NCBI RefSeq assembly: GCF_006384975.1
Contig: NZ_CP021645.1
Location: 186,001-250,000 of the forward strand
DNA: 64,000 bases
Source: Pseudomonas oryzihabitans
GTDB taxonomy: Bacteria; Pseudomonadota; Gammaproteobacteria; Pseudomonadales; Pseudomonadaceae
Direction of reading: 5' to 3'
In this document: positions 32,997 through 41,508 of the stretch, one piece after another
Numbering within the stretch: the stretch's first letter is position 1
How the letters are laid out: every line of letters begins with the position of its first letter
The notes under the pieces: model-generated
Told to the model about the DNA's origin: nothing
The model's input: the letters and a program-made list of their open reading frames with translations, nothing else
Database searches by the model: none
Made by a program: the position numbers and the translations under genes

Positions 32997-33887
32997 TCAG
33001 CTCCCAACCTGACTTGGCTGCTCATCCCAGCACTGGGCGAAAGCCGCTTGCCATTCGGGCAGCGGTTGTCCGAGGACGGCAGCGAGCTTGTCGGTGGACA
33101 GCCGGGAATTGCTCGGTCGATAGGCCGGCGTGGGATAGGAGCTGCTGGGAATAGGGTTGAGCCGAGCCTTGAGCCGGCCTTGTTCGCGCAGCCGCTGGGC
33201 GATCTGCTCGGCGAAGCCGAACCAGGAGGTGGCTCCATTGGCGGTCAGGTGATAGGTACCCCAGAGGTCATCCCGTTGACGACTACAGGCCAGCAGTCGC
33301 TCGGTGGCCTCGGCGATGGTCCGGGTCCAGGTCGGCGCGCCCACCTGGTCGTCGACGATGTTCAGCTCGTCTCGCTCGCTGAGCAAGCGGACCATGGTGC
33401 GCAGGAAGTTGTTGCCCTGCCAGGAGTAGACCCAACTGGTCCGCAGGATGAGGTGCCGTTCGACGCCTTCGCGCACGGCATTCTCACCGGCCAGCTTGGT
33501 GCGGCCGTAGACGTTGAGCGGGCAGGTGGGGGCGTCTTCCCGATAGCGGCCTTCCTGGGTGCCATCGAACACGTAATCGGTGGAGTAGTGAACCAGGGGA
33601 ATGCCCAGGTGCTGGGCGGCCTGGGCGAAGACGCGGGGCACGCTCTCGTTGATCAAGGTCGCGGTCTCGGCGTCGCTTTCGGCGGCATCGACGGCGGTGT
33701 AGGCCGCTGCATTGATGATGACATCGGGGCGCGCGGCCAGGACGCGTCGGTAGAGTTCATCCAGTTGGCTGAAGTCCACCTGGGCACGTCCGACGACGGT
33801 TACCTGGGCCTTGGTGGCCAGTAGCGCCTGTAGCGCCTGTAGCGCCTGAGAGAGTTGTCCGTGTTGACCCGCGATGAAAACGTTCAT
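32997..33887 (-). CDS. rmlD: dTDP-4-dehydrorhamnose reductase
   Basis: 296 residues, extended SDR. The NAD(P)-binding GQHGQL is at the N terminus; STDYVFDG and the YxxxK motif in YGRTKLAGE are present, followed by WVYSWQGNNFLRTM and the sugar-binding region (PTPAYRPSNSRL). It reduces dTDP-4-keto-rhamnose to dTDP-rhamnose for surface polysaccharides. rmlA, rmlB and rmlC are not adjacent. Codons 14-22 contain a threefold 9-bp repeat (33822-33848) encoding repeated Gln-Ala-Leu right after the nucleotide-binding loop, lengthening the first helix compared with typical RmlD. Confidence 0.85.
   Translation of the reverse strand: MNVFIAGQHGQLSQALQALQALLATKAQVTVVGRAQVDFSQLDELYRRVLAARPDVIINAAAYTAVDAAESDAETATLINESVPRVFAQAAQHLGIPLVHYSTDYVFDGTQEGRYREDAPTCPLNVYGRTKLAGENAVREGVERHLILRTSWVYSWQGNNFLRTMVRLLSERDELNIVDDQVGAPTWTRTIAEATERLLACSRQRDDLWGTYHLTANGATSWFGFAEQIAQRLREQGRLKARLNPIPSSSYPTPAYRPSNSRLSTDKLAAVLGQPLPEWQAAFAQCWDEQPSQVGS
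33822..33848. repeat. Three tandem copies of a 9-bp unit inside rmlD
   Basis: TAGCGCCTG repeats exactly three times. Each unit adds three residues in frame, so slippage would change protein length without a frameshift. Confidence 0.85.
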
Positions 33888-34465
33888 GTGACCGAGTTAT
33901 TCCAGAAGGGCTGGCGTGTCCGTGCCTGAGTGACCGGTGGGCGTCGCCATGACAGCCCTGAACAAAAGGGGCTCAGTCTAACCGATGATCGGTGTAGAAC
34001 AAGGATAGCGATTGGCCTGCCCTTGCCGGATAGCCAGGGCTCTAATCCGCGGCCCTGCGGGTAAGCGTCGACTAGCGGTTGGGCAGAAAAAATTTATTTT
34101 ACGAATACTTGACAACTGAGCTGTGGATGACAGGTTTCCGTTGGTCATTTGCCTCTAGAGTTGTGCACAACCTGTGCTAGCGGTTGTCAAGTCCTCCATG
34201 AGACCGCTTTGGCAACGCCCAAAACCGCACTTTTGAATTAAGTTGTTGATTACGTTGAACTTATCAAAGTGTTCAAAAAATGATCAACTTGTTTGCGGGG
34301 CCCGCAGAGCAAGGCTCCCGGTTCTTTTCCACCACGTTTTCAACAAAGTTATCAACAGAAGCTGTGGATTGTTCCGGAAAGCCGCGTCCCTGCAAGCTTA
34401 ATCGCGGCTGAACGAAAGCCACTCGAAGAGACGGCGTCCAGGCGCCATGGACGCTCACCTGCCAT
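33888..34465. other. 578-bp AT-rich non-coding region with nested inverted repeats and DnaA-box-like sites
   Basis: No convincing gene. It lies upstream of rmlD and downstream of the hybrid kinase. ACTTGACAAC (34107-34116) and GTTGTCAAGT (34183-34192) form an inverted repeat around the palindrome TTGTGCACAA (34161-34170). TTGAAC/GTTCAA flank TTATCAAAGT near 34255-34276. Sites one mismatch from the DnaA box TTATnCACA or its complement are TGTGGATGA (34122-34130), TTGTGCACA (34161-34169) and TTATCAACA (34349-34357). TGTGGATTG (34363-34371) is a weaker one. This may be a regulatory region or a protein-binding locus. Confidence 0.5.
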
Positions 34466-37400
34466 TCAACCCGAGAGCGCTAACTGGCGGCTCAACAAGG
34501 CCCGTAGCGAGGCCGGCTTTACCGGTTTGGGCAGGAAGTCCAGGCGGGCCTCGCGCACCTTGGCCAGGCATTCTGGACGACCGTCCGCACTGATGACGAT
34601 GCCCGGAATTTCCCGCCCCAGGCGCTGACGAATCCATTCGGCGACATCCGGACCGGTGTCCGCGTCGCTGAGGTGGTAGTCGACGATGAGCAGCCGCGGC
34701 GCCACGCCCTGCTCGAGCAGGGCGGCGCATTCCTCGCGACTGCGAGCGGTCCAGACCTGGCAGCCCCAGCGCCGCAGCAGGCTGCTCAGACCCAGCAGGA
34801 TGCTGTCTTCGTTGTCGATGCACAGCACGGGATCGCCCGGTAGCGGCTGGTTGGCTTCGCTGGCCGCAGCGGCCTGGATGGCCAAGGGCGGGGCCAGGGG
34901 CACCTTGACGCTGAAGACGCTGCCGTGACCCGGCCAGGAGCGTACCGACAACTCGTGACCCAGCACCCGGCAAAGACGGTCGGCGATGGCCAGACCCAGC
35001 CCCAGGCCCTTTTCTGCGCGGGTCTGGTGGCTGTCCAGGCGCTTGAATTCCTCGAAGATCAGCTCGAGCTTGTCCGGCGGGATGCCGGGTCCGCGGTCCC
35101 AGACCTCCAGGCTCACGCTCTGAGCCTGGCGCCGCACGCCGAGCAGCACGCGACCGTCGGCGTATCTCAGGGCGTTGGTGAGGAAATTCTGCAGCACCCG
35201 GCGCAGCAGCTTGCTGTCGCTGTTGACGACCAGCCGGCTGTTGCGAATGCGCAGGGACGTGCCCTGGTCTTGCGCCAGGGCCTTGAATTCGACGCCCAGG
35301 GCGTCGAACAGCGTCGTCAGGGGGAAAGGTGCCGGGGCGGCGAGGATACGGCCGTTCTCCAGCCGCGAAATGTCCAGCAGGTCGGCGATGAGGTCTTCGC
35401 TTGATCTCAGGGCGCTGTCCATGTTGCGCACCAGTTCCTGGGCTTCCTGAGCCAGGCCGTCCTGGTGGGCGAGGGCGGCGGTGAACAGCCGGGCGGCACT
35501 GAGCGGCTGCATGAGGTCATGGCTGACCGCGGTGAGGAAGCGGCTCTTGGACTGGTTGGCCGCCTCGGCGTGGGCCTTGGCTTCCACCAGCGCCTGGTTG
35601 AGCTGGGACAATTCGCGAGTCCGCTCCTCCACGCGCTGCTCCAGCCTTTCGTTGGCTTCGCGCAGGGCACGTTCGGCATCGCGGAAAGCGGTGATGTCGG
35701 TGAAGCTCATGACGAAGCCACGCCCCGGCATGGGGCTGCCGATCAACTCGATCACCCGGCCGTTGGGAAAGGTGCGCTCCGAGGTGTGGGGGATGCCCTG
35801 GCGCATCCGCTCCACCCGGCGCGCCACGTGCTCGTCGGGATCACCCGGGCCGCAGAGGCCGCGCAGGGCGTTGTAGCGGATGATCTCGGCGATGGGGCGG
35901 CCCACCTGGATCATGCCGTCGGGATAGTCGAACAACTCCAGGTAGCGCTGGTTCCAGGCCACCAGGCGCAACGATTGGTCGACCACGCTGATGCCCTGGG
36001 AGATGTTCTCGATGGCGCCCTGCAAGAGCGCCCGGTTGAATTCGAGCACCTCCGAGGCTTCGTCGGCGATGCGTACCACGTCGTCGACCTGCATGTCGCG
36101 CCCTTCGATGGCTGCCTTGACCACGGCCCGCGCCGAGGAGGCACCGATGACGCCGGCGAGCAGGCGCTCAGTCTGGGCGATCCATTCGCTGTTGGCATTG
36201 CTGCCGGGGCGGTAGGTCAGGCCGCTCTGTTCGGCGAAGCGACTGAAGCTCAGACGCGCACGCTCGTCACCGACGAAACGGGCGGCGAGCAGGCGCAGGT
36301 CCTCCAGCTTCACCGCCAGCAGCGCGCGGTTGCGCGGTCGGGGCAGGGCGTACTGGGCGATGAAGCGACCGGCCTGCCAGTATTCCGCGACCCGGGTGCG
36401 CGATAGCAGGGACACCAGGGCGAACAACAGGAAATTGCCGGCCAGGGGGACCAGAGCGCCGACCGCGGTGGGTTGCAGCATACGGTCGCTGCTGGGTTGT
36501 TCGAACCAGGCGAGGCCCGGGAAGGCGTCCAGCGGCCATTGCAGGCTGACGGCGACCACTGGCAGCACCATGAGATAGCCCCACAGCAGCGCCCCGGTGG
36601 TGAGGCCGGCGAAGACGCCGCGGCGGTTGGCGGCTTTCCAGAACAACGCCCCGACCATGGCCGGGCCGAGTTGGGCGATGGCGGCGAAGGCGATCTGGCC
36701 GATGGTGGCGAGACTGGCGCTGGAGCCGAGCAGGCGATAGCTGCAATAGGCCAGGGCCAGGATCACCACGATGCTGACGCGGCGCACCGTGAGCATCCAG
36801 TGGCTGAACACCTCGTGGCCGCTCTCCACCTGGCCGCGCCGCTTGAGCAGCCAGGGCAACACGATGTCGTTGGAGACCATGGTCGACAGGGCCACGCAGG
36901 CGACGATCACCATGCCGGTGGCGGCGGAGGCGCCGCCCAAGAAGGCCAGCAGCGCGAGCCAAGGCCGGTGCTGGTCCAGCGGCAGGCTGATGACGAAGGA
37001 GTCGGGCAGCACACCACCTGGCAGATGCAGCTGGCCCGCCAGGGCGATGGGAATGACGAACAGGGCCGCCAGCGCCAGATAGAGGGGGAAGACCCAGCGC
37101 GCCAGGTTGATGTCGTGGGTATGGGTGTTTTCCACCACGGTGACGTGGAACTGGCGGGGCAGGCACATCACGGCGATGAAGGCGATCCCGGTCTGGATCA
37201 GCAGGCCGGGCCAGTCCAGCGTCTCGCGCCAGTATTCCTGCAACTGGGGCGCCTGTTGCGAGCGACTGAGCAGATCGGCGAAACCATTGTGGAGATCGTA
37301 GGTGACCCAGAGACCCACGGCGAGAAAGGCGGCGAGTTTGACCAGGGATTCGAAGGCGATGGCCAGCATCATGCCGCGATGATGCTCGGTGACGTCGAGG

Positions 37401-37936
37401 TTGCGGGTGCCGAACAGGATGGCGAACAGCGCCAGTATGAGGGAGACGAAGAGGGCGGTGTCCTGGGCGCGAGTACCCTGGGTTTCGGCATTGATGCCGG
37501 TCAGCAGGTTGACGCCGATGACGATGCCCTTGAGTTGCAGGGCGAGGTAGGGCAGGACGCCGACCAAGCAGATCAGGGCGACCACGACGGCCAGGGTCTG
37601 CGACTTGCCGTAGCGCGCCGCGATGAAGTCGGCGATGGAGGTGATGTTTTCCTGCTTGCTGATCAAGACCATCTTCTTGACCAGTTGCGGCGCCAGCAGC
37701 AGGAAGAGGATGGGGCCCAGGTAGATGGGCAGGAACGACCAGAGCTGGTCGGCGGCCTGGCCGACCGCGCCGAAGAAGGTCCAACTGGTGCAGTACACGG
37801 CCAGCGACAGGCTGTAGACCCAGGCGCGCAGGCGTGGCTTGAGCGGCGGGCGGCGGTCGCCATAGAAGGCGATGGCGAACAGCAGGGCCAGGTAGCCGAA
37901 GGTAACGCTGATGATGAGTCCGCTGGGCAGGGACAT
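34466..37936 (-). CDS. SSS-type transporter/hybrid histidine kinase (CbrA-related, with receiver domain)
   Basis: 1156 residues. Residues 1-510 are a sodium:solute symporter domain with about 13 helices; 540-635 a STAC-like linker; 635-750 a PAS domain; a coiled coil to 795; HisKA with phospho-His806 in AVSHDLMQPLS; HATPase 905-1015 (DRGPGIPPDK, GLGLGLAIADRL); and a receiver domain 1035-1155 with Asp1086 in LLIVDYHL and Lys1137 in LPKPVK. CbrA of Pseudomonas has the first five parts but no receiver. No separate response regulator is next to it, so the output partner is unknown. ATG 37936 follows GGGAGT. Confidence 0.88.
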   Translation of the reverse strand: MSLPSGLIISVTFGYLALLFAIAFYGDRRPPLKPRLRAWVYSLSLAVYCTSWTFFGAVGQAADQLWSFLPIYLGPILFLLLAPQLVKKMVLISKQENITSIADFIAARYGKSQTLAVVVALICLVGVLPYLALQLKGIVIGVNLLTGINAETQGTRAQDTALFVSLILALFAILFGTRNLDVTEHHRGMMLAIAFESLVKLAAFLAVGLWVTYDLHNGFADLLSRSQQAPQLQEYWRETLDWPGLLIQTGIAFIAVMCLPRQFHVTVVENTHTHDINLARWVFPLYLALAALFVIPIALAGQLHLPGGVLPDSFVISLPLDQHRPWLALLAFLGGASAATGMVIVACVALSTMVSNDIVLPWLLKRRGQVESGHEVFSHWMLTVRRVSIVVILALAYCSYRLLGSSASLATIGQIAFAAIAQLGPAMVGALFWKAANRRGVFAGLTTGALLWGYLMVLPVVAVSLQWPLDAFPGLAWFEQPSSDRMLQPTAVGALVPLAGNFLLFALVSLLSRTRVAEYWQAGRFIAQYALPRPRNRALLAVKLEDLRLLAARFVGDERARLSFSRFAEQSGLTYRPGSNANSEWIAQTERLLAGVIGASSARAVVKAAIEGRDMQVDDVVRIADEASEVLEFNRALLQGAIENISQGISVVDQSLRLVAWNQRYLELFDYPDGMIQVGRPIAEIIRYNALRGLCGPGDPDEHVARRVERMRQGIPHTSERTFPNGRVIELIGSPMPGRGFVMSFTDITAFRDAERALREANERLEQRVEERTRELSQLNQALVEAKAHAEAANQSKSRFLTAVSHDLMQPLSAARLFTAALAHQDGLAQEAQELVRNMDSALRSSEDLIADLLDISRLENGRILAAPAPFPLTTLFDALGVEFKALAQDQGTSLRIRNSRLVVNSDSKLLRRVLQNFLTNALRYADGRVLLGVRRQAQSVSLEVWDRGPGIPPDKLELIFEEFKRLDSHQTRAEKGLGLGLAIADRLCRVLGHELSVRSWPGHGSVFSVKVPLAPPLAIQAAAASEANQPLPGDPVLCIDNEDSILLGLSSLLRRWGCQVWTARSREECAALLEQGVAPRLLIVDYHLSDADTGPDVAEWIRQRLGREIPGIVISADGRPECLAKVREARLDFLPKPVKPASLRALLSRQLALSG

Positions 37937-38093
37937 GATGACTCCCGACGTTCCAGGCGCCCGTCGCGCCGGGGCGAAGTGTCGCACCTCGGCATGCCGG
38001 ACGTCAGGTGTCGTACTGTGGACGCCGCCACGGGTTGAGCCACGCCGCCAGCCCTGTTAGGTTGGCGGGCTGATTCGAGTGAGAGAGAGTGCC

Positions 38094-38660
38094 ATGTTTC
38101 AAGCGCAGCCCATTTCCCTGCAACGTGGTGCGCTGCGCCTGGACCCCCTGGCGGAAGGCGACGTCCTGGAGCTGGTCGGCTTGGCCGAGCGCAACCGCGA
38201 GGCGTTGCACTACCTGAGCGGTCCGTTGCGACCGGACTGGTATCGTCAGGCCTTGGCCGAGCAGCGCGAAGGACGGGCGCTGCCCTTCGCCGTGCGCATA
38301 GCGGATCGCCTGGTCGGCACCACCCGCTTCGCTGACTTCTTGCCGGCGCTGCCCGCGGCCGAGATCGGCTGGACCTGGCTCGACGGCGAACAGCATGGCA
38401 GCGGTCTGAATGGCACCATCAAGTACCTGATGCTCAGGCATGCTTTCGAGCACTGGCAACTGGTGCGGGTCCAGCTCAAGACCGCGGCGACCAATCTGAG
38501 ATCGCAAGGCGCCATCGAGAAGCTCGGCGCGGTGCGCGAAGGCCTACTGCGCAATCACCGACGCCTGGCGGACGGGCGCCTGGACGATACCGTGATGTAC
38601 AGCATCACCGACCGCGAATGGCCTGAGGTGAAGGCGCGATTGGAGGCGTCCTTCAGCTGA
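38094..38660 (+). CDS. GNAT acetyltransferase (RimJ/RimL-like)
   Basis: 188 residues, GNAT fold of the ribosomal-protein N-acetyltransferase group: EIGWTWLDGEQHGSGLNGTI and LKTAATNLRSQGAIEKLGA, the latter being the acetyl-CoA-binding region with the usual N-x-x-S/Q-x-x-A-x-x-K-L-G pattern. It acetylates an amine, but the substrate is unknown. ATG 38094 follows GAGAGAG. It is divergent from the hybrid kinase gene, an association I believe occurs in other Pseudomonas. Confidence 0.82.
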   Translation: MFQAQPISLQRGALRLDPLAEGDVLELVGLAERNREALHYLSGPLRPDWYRQALAEQREGRALPFAVRIADRLVGTTRFADFLPALPAAEIGWTWLDGEQHGSGLNGTIKYLMLRHAFEHWQLVRVQLKTAATNLRSQGAIEKLGAVREGLLRNHRRLADGRLDDTVMYSITDREWPEVKARLEASFS

Positions 38661-38845
38661 TCCGGTAGCTGTTCCTGCCGTTCGTCGGCGGACGAACAGC
38701 AGGGAAAATTCTGGGTGGGTCTACGTCGCTACTTTGGCGCCGGTATTCCAACCGCCCCCTTTTTGCGATCAACAGTTTTGCGCAGGACGGTCGACATGCT
38801 TGCCAACTGGCAAGAGTTCGCCTGCATTTACCTGCGGATCGCTGT

Positions 38846-41302
38846 ATGTCTTCAACCTCGCCCTCTTCTGCGCTACGCACGCTCAAGGTCGTCTGGCCCT
38901 TCGTCATCCTCCTGTCATGCCAGGCGCTGGTGGCCATCGTCAGCCTGCAACTGCTGTCGACCGTAAGAGCCTATGTCACCGCGGAAAGCCTGTGGAGCAA
39001 AAGCCTGGGAAATGCCCTGCTGTCGCTGGGTGCCTATCTGGACGAAGGGCGGGCCGAGTCTTATCAGGAATACCTCGCCTCGATCAGCGTCAACGAGCTC
39101 GACCGCCGGGCGCGCGAGGAGCTGGACGGGGGCGGCAGCCGAGCCGAGGCCGCGCGACTGCTGCGGTTGGCGGGCAACAGCCCTGACGATATCGATGGCC
39201 TCATCAGACTCTTTCTGCTGGCTCGTCACAGCGAGCCGTTTAAGGGCGTGATCACGCGTTGGCAGATCACCGATCCCTACATGGATGAGTTTCAGACGCT
39301 GGCGCGTACCAGCTTTTTCCTGATCAAACAGCAGGGGCCGGGACCGGCGCTGGTGCCCTTGAAACGGCAGCTGCTGGATTTGCACGACCGGATGATGCCG
39401 GAGACGGTGGCCTTCTCGGAGCGGCTTGGCCAGGCCTCCCGGCAATTGGTCAGGGTGTTGCTCATCGCCAATATGCTGGTCGGAGCGCTGCTGGTGCTCT
39501 TGGCCGTCTGGCGCATGCACGGTCTGGTGCAGCAACGCTGGCGCTCCGAGCGGGCATTGCAGGCCGAGAAGGAGCGGGTGCAGGTCATCCTCGCCTCCAT
39601 CGGGGATGCCGTGCTCGCCCTGAACGCCGAGGGGCGCCTGCTCTACCACAATCCAGCCGCGGAGCGGTTGCTCGAGCGATCAGGGCTTGCCGCCGGTACG
39701 CCCGTCACCCAGCTCTTCGACATCCAGTCCGAGGATCTGCCGGGGTCAGCCAAGCCCCTGGCCGAGCGGCTGCTGAGCGAAGACTGGCTCGCCAGCAATG
39801 AATCCCTGGGTCATCAACTGGTGCGTGCGGACGGCGCCTGCATTCCCGTGGCCCTGACCGTGACGGCGCTGCCCAGGGGCGAGTCGGGAACTGGCGTGGT
39901 GCTGGTGATGCACGACCAGACCCGCGAGCGCGCCTTCCTGCGCGATCTCGCCTGGCAGGCCAGCCACGATGCCCTGACTGGCCTGCTCAACCGCCGCGAA
40001 TTCGAAACCCGCCTGGAGCGCCTGCTGGCCCGGGAAGGGCTGGCGCAGGCGTCGCTGCTATTCATCGATCTGGATCAGTTCAAGATCGTCAACGACACCT
40101 CCGGGCACTGCCATGGCGACCGTCTGTTGCGCCAGCTGTGCGAGCTACTGGCCAGCCAACTGGACGAGGACGACTGCCTGGCGCGGCTGGGCGGCGACGA
40201 GTTCGGGGTGCTGCTCGAAAGGCGCACGCCAGACGCGGTCGAGGCGCTGGCGGAGCGGCTGCGTCTGTGCGTCTGCGCGTTGCAATTCGAAGCGGCGGGC
40301 CAGGGCTTTCGGGTCGGCCTGAGTATCGGCGTGGTCCACCTTGGTGGCCAGGCGCTGACGCCCGAGGAGGCCCTGCGCCTGGCGGATCTGGCCTGCTATG
40401 CGGCCAAGGACAAGGGCCGCAATCGCGTTCAGGTATTCGCGCCGGGTGATATGGAGCTGGACCGGCGCCATGACGAGATGACCTGGGTGCAACGCTTGCA
40501 TCGGGCGCTGGGCGAGGACAGGTTCCGGCTGTACCTCCAGCCGATCCTCGGCTTGGGTAGCCGGACCGCGGCGGATCGCCATGTGGAGGTGCTGATGCGA
40601 TTGGAGGAGGAGGGCAAGCTGATCGCCCCAGGTGCCTTCATTCCCGCCGCCGAGCGTTACGGCCTGATGGCAGATCTGGATCGCTGGGTGATCGCGGCGG
40701 CCCTGGCGCGCTTCGCCGAAATACCGGGTGGGCTGCTCGATACCCTGGCCATCAACCTCTCGGGTCACTCGCTCGGCGAGGCGGGCCTGACGGTGTTCGT
40801 CAAGGAGCAACTGCAGCGCTGGCGGATCGCGCCGGCGCGTATCTGTTTCGAGATCACCGAAACCAGCGCCGTGGCCAACCTGGATGCGGCGCGGCAGTTC
40901 ATGGAAGAGTTGCGTGGCCTGGGGGTACGGTTTTCCCTGGACGACTTCGGTGCCGGCATGTCGTCCTTCACCTACCTCAAGCACCTGCCGGTGGACTACC
41001 TGAAGATCGACGGCAGCTTCGTCCGTCACCTGCTTGAAGATCCGGTGGACAGTGCCATGGTGGAGGCGATCAACCGGCTGGGGCATCTCACCGGCAAGAA
41101 GACCATCGCCGAATTCGCCGAGAACGAGGCAGTGGTGGCCGCCCTGGGGGCGCTGGGGGTCGACTATGCCCAGGGCTACGGCATCGCCCGGCCGCAGCCC
41201 TTTACCGCAGAAACCTGCCGGGCCTGGAGCCGGCAGGTGTGGCGCGCGGGATCAGGGACGGGGCTCGCCGTCCTTGAAGCGCCGGAAGACGGTCGCCAGT
41301 AG
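38846..41302 (+). CDS. Membrane GGDEF-EAL protein with PAS domain
   Basis: 818 residues. Two membrane helices (about 16-40 and 201-222) flank a periplasmic sensor region; a PAS domain spans about 240-360; GGDEF at residues 449-453 (ARLGGDEFGVLL); EAL domain from 545 with EVL at 581-583, AINLSGHS, FEITET, DDFGAGMSS, LKIDGSF and QGYGIARPQP. Both catalytic motifs look usable; the inhibitory RxxD site before GGDEF is absent. It makes and/or breaks c-di-GMP. Its last 47 codons lie in a 182-bp direct repeat that is found again at 44191-44372. Confidence 0.88.
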   Translation: MSSTSPSSALRTLKVVWPFVILLSCQALVAIVSLQLLSTVRAYVTAESLWSKSLGNALLSLGAYLDEGRAESYQEYLASISVNELDRRAREELDGGGSRAEAARLLRLAGNSPDDIDGLIRLFLLARHSEPFKGVITRWQITDPYMDEFQTLARTSFFLIKQQGPGPALVPLKRQLLDLHDRMMPETVAFSERLGQASRQLVRVLLIANMLVGALLVLLAVWRMHGLVQQRWRSERALQAEKERVQVILASIGDAVLALNAEGRLLYHNPAAERLLERSGLAAGTPVTQLFDIQSEDLPGSAKPLAERLLSEDWLASNESLGHQLVRADGACIPVALTVTALPRGESGTGVVLVMHDQTRERAFLRDLAWQASHDALTGLLNRREFETRLERLLAREGLAQASLLFIDLDQFKIVNDTSGHCHGDRLLRQLCELLASQLDEDDCLARLGGDEFGVLLERRTPDAVEALAERLRLCVCALQFEAAGQGFRVGLSIGVVHLGGQALTPEEALRLADLACYAAKDKGRNRVQVFAPGDMELDRRHDEMTWVQRLHRALGEDRFRLYLQPILGLGSRTAADRHVEVLMRLEEEGKLIAPGAFIPAAERYGLMADLDRWVIAAALARFAEIPGGLLDTLAINLSGHSLGEAGLTVFVKEQLQRWRIAPARICFEITETSAVANLDAARQFMEELRGLGVRFSLDDFGAGMSSFTYLKHLPVDYLKIDGSFVRHLLEDPVDSAMVEAINRLGHLTGKKTIAEFAENEAVVAALGALGVDYAQGYGIARPQPFTAETCRAWSRQVWRAGSGTGLAVLEAPEDGRQ

Positions 41303-41342
41303 CGCACCGGAGATGTTGTGCCAGACGCTGAACAGGGCGCTG
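41161..41342. repeat. Left 182-bp direct repeat flanking the AT-rich insert
   Basis: It aligns without gaps to 44191-44372, with 151 of 182 bases identical by my count (about 83%). It contains the 3' end of the GGDEF-EAL gene and, on the other strand, a remnant of a transporter 3' end. Similarity stops abruptly at 41342. Confidence 0.88.
41252..41342 (-). pseudogene. 3' remnant of a BASS-family transporter gene
   Basis: About 29 codons read LFSVWHNISGALLATVFRRF then KDGEPRP and stop. They match the C terminus of the intact transporter at 44282-45223 (LFSVWHNISGALLATLFRRF, then KNDDARP). No upstream part of the gene is present, so this is a leftover of an allele different from the intact one. 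Confidence 0.8.
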
Positions 41343-41508
41343 TGCCCGCTGTACTTAACTTTAATTCCTGATTCATAGGCTGCGCGCTTTGGCCAATGCG
41401 TAGCGCGGCGGGGATTTTGTAGTGGCTAGTGTTTAGATGTTATTGAGCATATCAGTACATTGTTTTGGTGAAAATTAGCCTAAAGAAGCATAGGTCAATC
41501 GGGTTCTA

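Noticed and set aside
34273..34458. 61-codon minus-strand open frame in the AT-rich gap before rmlD
   Set aside because: No ribosome site and no sensible composition; the region is better explained as non-coding DNA with inverted repeats.
36473..38038. A 521-codon open frame opposite the hybrid kinase start
   Set aside because: Antisense shadow; very rich in Gln, Gly, Asp and His with no hydrophobic core.
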